Below, piece by piece: positions 5,955-10,933 of a stretch of DNA of 10,933 nt (position 1 is its first letter; every line of letters starts with the position of its first letter). The stretch is from contig JBCAXA010000011.1 in assembly GCA_038534295.1 (NCBI GenBank), positions 1 to 10,933 of the forward strand, in the 5' to 3' direction. This stretch comes from JBCAXA01 sp038534295. Its GTDB lineage: Bacteria; Pseudomonadota; Gammaproteobacteria; Steroidobacterales; Woeseiaceae. Under the pieces are notes generated by a model, which saw nothing but the letters and a program-made list of their open reading frames with translations, was not told the DNA's origin and made no database searches. Made by a program: the position numbers and the translations under genes.

Positions 5955-6311
5955 CTAGATGCTTCCTGAAACCGCCAGGAAAGCAGAAAACCCACCGAAT
6001 GTGCCCCACAACAATCCGGCTGCCGCTAACCACAACGCTGATCGTTTTGTTGAGAAACCCAGGAACAACATCGCAATCGCTAACACGGGCAACAAGACAG
6101 CGGCGGCAAGCGCGACAAACGGCATCGCCCCTGGTCCCCAAGCCCAAGCAAACAGGAGGGGTCCGAGCAACACGTAGACCGACAGCAGACCAAAATAATT
6201 GATCGGATTCGTAGCACGCGGTGGCGGTAGCCAATACATAACAACGAGCGCGGCGATCGAAATGAAAACGGCAAACGCTGTGACGGCAAGTAGGGCTCGG
6301 CGCCAATTCAT
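5955..6311 (-). CDS. Small four-span membrane protein, function unknown
   Basis: A 118-residue, strongly hydrophobic protein with four predicted membrane segments: about 6-28 (LLAVTAFAVFISIAALVVMYW), 39-58, 63-84 and 90-113. It starts MNWRRALL, giving a positively charged N-terminus that should stay cytoplasmic. A short polar loop, LPPPRATNPINYFG, follows the first span. No catalytic or family motif is recognised. An in-frame ATG at 6374 would add 21 polar residues; the 6311 start is preferred because it begins directly with the typical charge-plus-span pattern. It is convergent with the regulator and divergent from the toxin-like frame. Confidence 0.7.
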   Translation of the reverse strand: MNWRRALLAVTAFAVFISIAALVVMYWLPPPRATNPINYFGLLSVYVLLGPLLFAWAWGPGAMPFVALAAAVLLPVLAIAMLFLGFSTKRSALWLAAAGLLWGTFGGFSAFLAVSGSI

Positions 6312-6312
6312 A

Positions 6313-6327
6313 CGGGATTCTATCCCG
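6313..6327. promoter_or_regulatory. Palindrome CGGGAT-TCT-ATCCCG just upstream of the membrane protein start
   Basis: Perfect 6-bp arms with a 3-nt centre, starting 2 nt upstream of the ATG at 6311 on the minus strand. In the mRNA it would form a short hairpin where a ribosome binding site is expected; as DNA it could be an operator. No other ribosome binding site is visible. Its role is unproven. Confidence 0.35.
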
Positions 6328-6329
6328 GA

Positions 6330-6650
6330 ATGGTTGCTCAATTTGGACTTACCTCCGCTCAACAAAGAGCTCATTGCCTAAAAACGAGGCGGTTTCAAAG
6401 TCTCTGTTGTACTGGCTACCTTCGCGGGGGAGGCACAGATAAGACGACTCAGTCGTGGTTTACCGGGAACCCGAGCATCAGTGAGATTCAAAGCTTGATT
6501 CACGCTACGCTGAGACAGCGCCAATTCGTGCTCGGTCGTCGAATTGCGTCTGGTCAGACATATATCATGGAGCGAGCTGTGATAAATGGGAGGACTTACC
6601 AAATTGGAATCGGGCCAGGCGGCCGGATTGGCCAATTTTTCGAATTATAG
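6330..6650 (+). CDS. Toxin-like C-terminal module, probably an orphan or 5'-truncated polymorphic toxin tip
   Basis: The open frame has 106 codons, but only the last 60 to 70 residues look like a folded domain. These run TGNPSISEIQSLIHATLRQ, then QFVLGRRIASGQTYIMERAV, then NGRTYQIGIGPGGRIGQFF. A helix followed by an Arg-rich turn and short Gly-separated beta strands at the very C-terminus resembles small nuclease-type tips of Rhs, CdiA and related polymorphic toxins; this is pattern recognition, not a family match. Candidate polar residues are H58, R70, R71, R82 and R88. No Rhs or filamentous core is encoded upstream: the ATG at 6330 lies only 18 bp from the divergent membrane gene start and has no good ribosome binding site. 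The module is therefore probably an orphan fragment, or starts later. The immunity-like gene starts 5 nt after its stop, the usual toxin-immunity order. Confidence 0.5.
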   Translation: MVAQFGLTSAQQRAHCLKTRRFQSLCCTGYLRGGGTDKTTQSWFTGNPSISEIQSLIHATLRQRQFVLGRRIASGQTYIMERAVINGRTYQIGIGPGGRIGQFFEL

Positions 6651-6717
6651 TTCTGATGGTTTTGTTAGAAAGCTTCATTAAGGTTGATGGTGACCTGGTT
6701 CCGATGGCCGCAAGCGG
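6641..6717 (+). repeat. Direct repeat, copy 1 (77 bp, identical to 10857-10933)
   Basis: This copy spans the last three codons plus stop of the toxin-like frame and the first 20 codons of the immunity-like gene. The left boundary is sharp: base 6640 is T while 10856 is C. The right boundary is unknown because copy 2 runs into the window end. Confidence 0.95.
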
Positions 6718-7129
6718 TATTCCGGTTCCGGTTCCGGATCCTGATTACATAGAGGGTGCTTTGCATTTTGTCGCTGACGGCGTTGAGGTGCTGCCCAAGT
6801 ATCTTCACGACTATGTGGATCAACTCTGGGCCTATTTGGTGGACGCTGCCGATGTTGTATCGCATGGTGATGCGTTCAAGACATACATGCCTGGTCAGGC
6901 TATTACGCTTTTGTTTGTCCCTGTTGAGTTTGCGAAGTTGCGAATTGAAAGGCGGGAATACAAGGATGTTGCTGTCACGGTTTCGCGGCGCGAGTTCGTA
7001 AGCGAAATTGTTCGAAAAGGTACCGAGTTTTTTGAAGATTTAGCAGAGTTGGTGCCAGAGTTAAGCGCTGAATGTCAGGATCAGCTTCTCAAAATTGGGC
7101 GCATCAGAGTTCCTGGCTCATTCCACTAG
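6656..7129 (+). CDS. Putative immunity protein of the orphan toxin module
   Basis: A 157-residue soluble, acidic alpha/beta protein with no signal peptide. I do not recognise a named family. The pattern is typical of cytoplasmic immunity proteins: an acidic aromatic-rich middle (YLHDYVDQLWAYLVDAADVV, 49-68), a strand-like ITLLFVPVEFAKLRIE, and helices at the C-terminus (EFVSEIVRKGTEFFEDLAELV). A Pro-rich loop, GIPVPVPDPDY, lies at 21-31. Base composition is lower in GC than its surroundings: 28 of 60 at 6661-6720 and 25 of 60 at 6901-6960, against 35 of 60 at 4801-4860, all hand counts. This is consistent with acquisition by transfer. The ATG at 6656 follows the toxin-like stop by 5 nt, with no convincing Shine-Dalgarno, so coupling to the upstream frame is likely. 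The first 62 nt recur at the window end. The immunity role is inferred from position and composition. Confidence 0.6.
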   Translation: MVLLESFIKVDGDLVPMAASGIPVPVPDPDYIEGALHFVADGVEVLPKYLHDYVDQLWAYLVDAADVVSHGDAFKTYMPGQAITLLFVPVEFAKLRIERREYKDVAVTVSRREFVSEIVRKGTEFFEDLAELVPELSAECQDQLLKIGRIRVPGSFH

Positions 7130-7162
7130 CGCGGACGAGTCGTTTCATGCCGCACATGCTTT

Positions 7163-7239
7163 GGTGTTCGGCGCGGTTGAATCATGTTGCCCGCCGAAGG
7201 CAATTCAATTGTGCTAAGAAAGTAGCTGTGCCGAACGCC
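7163..7239. repeat. Structured intergenic region with nested inverted repeats
   Basis: Outer arms GGTGTTCGGC (7163-7172) and GCCGAACGCC (7230-7239) match at 9 of 10 pairs. Inside, TTGAAT and TTGCC (7177-7182, 7187-7191) pair with GGCAATTCAA (7199-7208), with a 5-nt bulge and a 7-nt loop. It follows the immunity-like stop by about 35 bp. It could be a transcript-end structure, a small mobile-element relic or a recombination site. The rest of 7130-7257 shows nothing else. Confidence 0.45.
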
Positions 7240-7257
7240 TAACGCGCAACTACTTGG

Positions 7258-7527
7258 CTATCGTCTTTGGTTAAACCGTCGCCCAACAATCGCTGACGCG
7301 ATATTCGTTTTCTGCACGTCGATCGTGCCGCCGGCAAGTCCCCAGCCAAAGCTGTCGCGTACGCGCTGCTCCATGCCGTATTCGGCCGAGAAGCCATAAC
7401 CGCCCATCACTTGCATCGCGTTGGTCGTGACGCTGCGGACGATTTCGTTGGCGTAGCACTTAGCGATTGGGCCTTCGAGTATGGTGTCTACTTGGACAGC
7501 GGCACAAAAACCGTTTGCGCGACACCT
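7258..7527 (-). pseudogene. Acyl-CoA dehydrogenase, C-terminal remnant
   Basis: Read on the minus strand, this interval encodes the C-terminal tail of an acyl-CoA dehydrogenase. The order is VDTILEGPIAKCYANEIVRS, MQVMGGYGFSAEYGMEQRVRD, SFGWGLAGGTIDVQKTNIA, and SAIVGRRFNQRR before a TAG at 7260-7258. MGGYGF and the late QKTNIA/IVGRR segments are characteristic of the final helices of this flavoenzyme family, which desaturates acyl-CoA esters. The similarity fades upstream of about 7490 and the frame meets TGA at 7530-7528 with no start codon, so the FAD-binding and middle domains (some 300 residues) are absent. The surviving part has no internal stop or frameshift, so the break is fairly recent or recombinational. 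It marks a junction of the accessory island. Confidence 0.82.
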
Positions 7528-7530
7528 TCA

Positions 7531-7755
7531 AGCTTCCTAGGTAGTGCATCGATCGCCGCATGCGGTCATTGGTTTCTTATTACACCTCAGATTGCATTGA
7601 TATTCCGCAATGGAATTTCGATCAACCGCAGTAATGGTAATGGATTCGTAACAGCGATGCCGCTAGCGATTTATGTCGACAAGCGTCCAACTGTCGCCGC
7701 CATTTGGTAACTTGCGTATGGCGTTAATACGGCAAGTGGAACGGACTTTTAAAAA
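7531..7755 (+). other. Leader region of the large lipoprotein gene, no gene seen
   Basis: The gap between the dehydrogenase remnant and the lipoprotein start holds no credible reading frame; open frames here have no family features. A perfect palindrome ATTCC-N5-GGAAT is at 7602-7616, and TTGATA lies just upstream at about 7597-7602, without a good -10 at 17 nt. Sequence before the ATG at 7756 is A/T-rich (ACTTTTAAAAA), with only a weak GGA about 12 nt away as ribosome binding site. The promoter is presumably here but not identifiable with confidence. Confidence 0.4.
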
Positions 7756-10700
7756 ATGAACGGATTCGAAAAGCAGCGTGGGGCCAACGCCATCCACTCG
7801 GTAGCGGTATTTCTTGCCACGCTGTTCTTAGCCGCATGTGGCGGCGGTGGAGGCGGCGGCGGCACTACGACACCGCCTCCACCACCTGCACCGCCGAGTG
7901 ACGATACGACATTCGGCACGTTAGCGCTGACAGAATCGACGGTCGACGTGTTGCTGTTCGGTATCGGCGGTAGTGAAGGCGTGTTGCAGATCGGTCAGGC
8001 GGTGATCGATCAGGTAGTCACGCTGCTCAGGCGAGACTCAAGCGCGTTTCAAGGTTGTTCAAACGGGTCCTCGACGGCTGTGTTAAATGACGTCGATCAG
8101 GATTTTACGCTTTCGGCGGGCGACAACGTCACCGTTACTTTCACGGCTTGCGACAATGCAGTACTCAATGGCGTCGCCGACGGAATCGTTGAGGTCGAAA
8201 TCGACGTTGTTACCGTTGCTGCGGATCGGGTTACGCTCGTCGGGACTCTCCAGATCCCAAGCCCTCTAGTAATCACCGATCCAGCGTCGATGGTGACGGT
8301 CAGCGCCAGCGGTAACTTTGATTTCAGCTACGCGTTGGACGAGGCCGAGTCGCTCACGACTTCGACCGGCGCTGGGCAATCGCTAACCTTAGATCTCGAA
8401 GGTGTCATCGAGACGCTAACGTCGTTCACGATCGCTCGCACCACTCGATTTGATACTGAGATTTCGCCCGGTTCATCGACACGAGTTGCTGACATCGACA
8501 TCGATGTGAGGTACGACAGCACGGCCCTTGGCGGCAGCTTTACCTGCAACAGCGACGATATTCTATTTGTTGGTGGTAGCGACCTGCCAGACGTCGCAAC
8601 AGTGCAATGTCGTGGACTTAATTCCAGCCTGATCGAGGTTTTCTCCCAGAATATTGTGCGCGTTGATGAGGACGCCAGCGGCGATCCTCGCGTGATCGGA
8701 GAGCTGTTTTGGAATCAGGTGATCGAAGGGTTCTTTCAGGAAGGGTTCGCGCAAAATCTCGACGATTTTGCCGTTGACGTTCCTGGTGTGATCCTGCCAG
8801 TGCAGGCTGTAGCCGCGGTCTACGATCAACCGCGGGATCGGATACTACTGGCGACCGCTAACGATCCGGTTTTCGGCAATGCGCTCGTTGAGTTGATCGG
8901 CGGCACGCGCAGCCTTCGATCTCTAGCGACCCTTGATGGTGAACCGAGTTTGCTGCGTGTTTCAGACGACGGTTCGAGGGTCTTCGTGACATTTGCCGGC
9001 AACGATGTGCGCGTGCAGCGCCACGCTATTGAAACGCTGGCGCTAGAGCAGACCGTCGTTTTGCAGGCGGATTTTGATGATCGCGGCGGTTTTGAGGTGC
9101 AGGAGCTCGTCGTTTCACCGGTCGACCCGTTGGAATTCACCGTTGTATTGGCGAGTACCGCTATTCAGTCGGTAAACGTCGTGCGCGTTGTGGACAGCCA
9201 GCAGTTGCCCGTGTCGTATCGAGATTTCCAGCCCAGTCCTACTGTCTCGAGCATTGCCGGGATCGCCTATGCATCCGATGCCAGTCGTGTGTATGTCACC
9301 GATACGCCGCTCATTCTTGTAACGGCGCCCGACGGCTTCTCGGGCGTTGACGAACTTCTTGAGCGATTGCTATTTGGGCGGCTGCGGCGAATCGGAAATT
9401 CAATTTTTTCGACGGCGGGTGCGTACGACTCGCTAACGCTCGCTCGACTGGGTGACTATCCGCAAGGCGGTGCAGAGCTGGCCTTAGATACTGTGCGAAA
9501 TCGTCGGTACACCGTCAGCAGCTCCGCGCCCGCGACTATGGATGTGTTTTCGCTGGACGAGTACACGAGGCTGGCAAGCTATGATCTCGGCCTTGGCATC
9601 GATCGAGCGGTTCGAACCGTCGTTGCGGCGGACGCGTTTGTCGCGGTGGCTACAGATCGGGACCTTCTGTTGATCGATGCCGACGATCTCGCTGTTCGCA
9701 ACGACGATGCCTGCCTGGCCGTGAGTCTTACGAATGCCGATCAAGTCGCGTACCAGGCGCTGGATTGTCTGGTAAACGGCGCCGTCTATGACCCGACGCG
9801 AAACAAGATCTTCGCGATCGTCGATGAGCTTCAAGGTCTAGACGGAAATCAGATTCTGCAAATCGATCCGGCAACGCTTGTCGTCGAGGCCAGCCGCTTC
9901 GTGGGCTCCGCGCCATTCGACGTGGAGCTCTCGTCGGCTGGCTCAACGCTTGCGGTGACCACGCTTGGGGAGGACAGAGTTCCACTCGTCAGCCCAGACA
10001 ATTTGTCAATAGTTGATTCGGTCGAGTTTCCGCCGGTGTTGGCGACGACGACCATGATCCTGCCGGACCGAGAGCCGCAACGTCAGCAACGCGCGTTCGC
10101 TTCGACGACGAACGACAGCGGATTTGTTATCACTCGCGATGCTTTGTTTCTCTCCGATTTCATCGAATCGGCTCGTTTTGTCAATAATGGACTGGTTACG
10201 CCGGACGGCTATTTTCCTGGCAATGGCGGGCGTTTTCCGCGCTCTCGAATTTTTCACTTTGACGCAGATGGCTCTGCATACCTGTTCGCCCCCGGACAGG
10301 ACATCAATGGCGATTTTGACGTGATGATTCGCCGATTTACTACCAGTGCGAACGGCCTGGCGCTTGCGGAAGAGTTCACGTTGCCGATCAATGGGGCGAC
10401 GGAATTCACCGATACGGACGAGGGCCAACTCGTAAATGGTCGATTCTTTTCGCGCGACGGCTTCGTCGTAGACCTAGGTATACGAGAAGCCCGAGCCCTA
10501 TTCAATCGCCAAGACGCAATCGCCGGTGAAGACGTATTCGCGTTATTTGTAGACGACGCAGCCGGGCGAATCTACGCGTTGATGGACGGTCCAGGTGTCG
10601 CTCAATTCGCCGTCGCTGCTTTTGATTTGGACACCGGTGCGTTCATTGCCGACGCGGTATTTCCAAGCGACGGCTTTGGCGGGCCGGCTTTCTCGCGCAG

Positions 10701-10788
10701 TCAGATATTCGCGGTCGGGAGTGATTCAATCGGCGTAACGCTGGGTAACAGCGGCCTGTTTGTCGTTCCCGTTAGTGCGTTGAACTGA
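7756..10788 (+). CDS. Large outer-membrane-type lipoprotein with beta-propeller-like C-terminal two-thirds
   Basis: A 1010-residue lipoprotein. The signal peptide ends in the lipobox LAAC with Cys28; Gly29 follows, so there is no Asp retention signal and outer-membrane sorting by Lol is expected. A Gly run and a TTTPPPPPAPP linker (about 29-48) act as a tether. Residues about 53-345 form a beta-rich N-terminal region with the segment LNDVDQDFTLSAGDNVTVTF and four Cys (C101 and C132 early, two later), perhaps two disulfides. From about 350 to the end, repeated units of the type 'YD-x-x-R-x-x-I-x-x-A' and 'S-x-D-G-S-R-V-F-V-T' (for example AVYDQPRDRILLAT, AYASDASRVYVTD, AVYDPTRNKIFAIVD, FVDDAAGRIYALMD) indicate a WD40/YVTN-like propeller. 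No catalytic motif is seen; a binding or adhesion role at the cell surface is inference. The TGA stop is at 10786-10788, followed by 68 bp without a clear terminator. Confidence 0.9.
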   Translation: MNGFEKQRGANAIHSVAVFLATLFLAACGGGGGGGGTTTPPPPPAPPSDDTTFGTLALTESTVDVLLFGIGGSEGVLQIGQAVIDQVVTLLRRDSSAFQGCSNGSSTAVLNDVDQDFTLSAGDNVTVTFTACDNAVLNGVADGIVEVEIDVVTVAADRVTLVGTLQIPSPLVITDPASMVTVSASGNFDFSYALDEAESLTTSTGAGQSLTLDLEGVIETLTSFTIARTTRFDTEISPGSSTRVADIDIDVRYDSTALGGSFTCNSDDILFVGGSDLPDVATVQCRGLNSSLIEVFSQNIVRVDEDASGDPRVIGELFWNQVIEGFFQEGFAQNLDDFAVDVPGVILPVQAVAAVYDQPRDRILLATANDPVFGNALVELIGGTRSLRSLATLDGEPSLLRVSDDGSRVFVTFAGNDVRVQRHAIETLALEQTVVLQADFDDRGGFEVQELVVSPVDPLEFTVVLASTAIQSVNVVRVVDSQQLPVSYRDFQPSPTVSSIAGIAYASDASRVYVTDTPLILVTAPDGFSGVDELLERLLFGRLRRIGNSIFSTAGAYDSLTLARLGDYPQGGAELALDTVRNRRYTVSSSAPATMDVFSLDEYTRLASYDLGLGIDRAVRTVVAADAFVAVATDRDLLLIDADDLAVRNDDACLAVSLTNADQVAYQALDCLVNGAVYDPTRNKIFAIVDELQGLDGNQILQIDPATLVVEASRFVGSAPFDVELSSAGSTLAVTTLGEDRVPLVSPDNLSIVDSVEFPPVLATTTMILPDREPQRQQRAFASTTNDSGFVITRDALFLSDFIESARFVNNGLVTPDGYFPGNGGRFPRSRIFHFDADGSAYLFAPGQDINGDFDVMIRRFTTSANGLALAEEFTLPINGATEFTDTDEGQLVNGRFFSRDGFVVDLGIREARALFNRQDAIAGEDVFALFVDDAAGRIYALMDGPGVAQFAVAAFDLDTGAFIADAVFPSDGFGGPAFSRSQIFAVGSDSIGVTLGNSGLFVVPVSALN

Positions 10789-10856
10789 ACGGGCGCAGCA
10801 ATGCGGCGCCGTAAACGCTAGCCGCGTCACCGCGCGCGCTGATCGAACGGTCGACC

Positions 10857-10933
10857 CGAATTATAGTTCTGATGGTTTTGTTAGAAAGCTTCATTAAGGT
10901 TGATGGTGACCTGGTTCCGATGGCCGCAAGCGG
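10857..10933 (+). repeat. Direct repeat, copy 2 (77 bp, identical to 6641-6717), cut by the window end
   Basis: Identical over all 77 bases to 6641-6717. The sequence to its left (10789-10856) is unrelated to the toxin-like module. A frame read back from the shared TAG meets a TGA at 10840-10842 after seven codons, so no toxin tip precedes this copy. Confidence 0.95.
10872..10933 (+). CDS. Second copy of the putative immunity gene, 5' part only
   Basis: The ATG at 10872 begins the same 20 codons as the gene at 6656 (MVLLESFIKVDGDLVPMAAS), then the window stops. If not an assembly overlap, this is a duplicate immunity-like gene without its toxin partner, about 4.2 kb downstream of the first. 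Confidence 0.55.
   Translation, partial: MVLLESFIKVDGDLVPMAAS

Noticed and set aside
7236..7276. Integron attC site (GCCTAAC fits RYYYAAC and GTTAAAC fits GTTRRRY)
   Set aside because: The boxes are only 41 bp apart, too short for attC, have no matching inner boxes, and the right box overlaps the dehydrogenase C-terminal codons.
7411..7710. 99-codon plus-strand open frame
   Set aside because: Its first part is antisense to the acyl-CoA dehydrogenase remnant, the rest shows no family features, and it has no ribosome binding site.
10789..10856. Terminator after the lipoprotein gene
   Set aside because: The GC-rich stretch offers only a 5-bp stem with a 13-nt loop and no U-run.
1..10933. tRNA or rRNA genes, or an insertion sequence with a transposase
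   Set aside because: No cloverleaf, conserved rRNA segment or transposase reading frame was seen on either strand.

Overview
The window looks like chromosomal DNA of an uncultured gammaproteobacterium. It is moderately GC-rich (35 of 60 bases hand-counted at 4801-4860). It carries a REP-type palindrome (head GTAGGAGC, stem GCGGGC/GCCCGC) of the kind common in pseudomonads and xanthomonads, an acyl-CoA dehydrogenase remnant, and a large Gly/Pro-rich outer-membrane-type lipoprotein. No taxonomic marker gene is present, so this placement is inference. Both edges look like assembly-graph break points. Bases 1-77 are identical to 184-260, and 10857-10933 are identical to 6641-6717. Both matches are exactly 77 bases long, so the window is probably a whole contig assembled with k=77.

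Layout. 1-260: tandem array of a 61-bp REP-containing unit. 322-3545, minus strand: a tightly packed four-gene operon read from right to left. It encodes a His-rich multi-span membrane protein, a type III ketoacyl synthase (Cys124-His288-Asn323), a haem-oxygenase-like diiron oxidase candidate (H-x3-D-x2-H) and an unrecognised protein with two E-x-x-H motifs. Its genes overlap by 4, 4 and 8 bp, each with a Shine-Dalgarno sequence. This is the best candidate in the window for an undescribed system, probably a small lipid or fatty-acid-derived metabolite pathway with an oxidative step. 3743-5202, minus strand: an exported two-domain protein of unknown function, translationally coupled to a small conserved protein. 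5295-5918, plus strand: a divergent HTH/WYL-like regulator whose WYL motif is degenerate. A palindrome in the shared promoter region may be its operator. 5955-6311, minus strand: a small four-span membrane protein.

6330-7527 is an accessory island. It holds an orphan toxin-like C-terminal module, a small lower-GC gene placed like its immunity partner, a structured intergenic region, and the C-terminal stump of an acyl-CoA dehydrogenase. 7756-10788 encodes a 1010-residue lipoprotein with a beta-propeller-like C-terminal two-thirds. The window then ends in a second exact copy of the start of the immunity-like gene, without the toxin-like module in front. This suggests that the immunity gene is duplicated, or that the intervening 4216 bp is a repeated or circularising unit.

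No function was confirmed by a database search. Enzyme families are called from visible motifs, and several proteins are honestly unrecognised.
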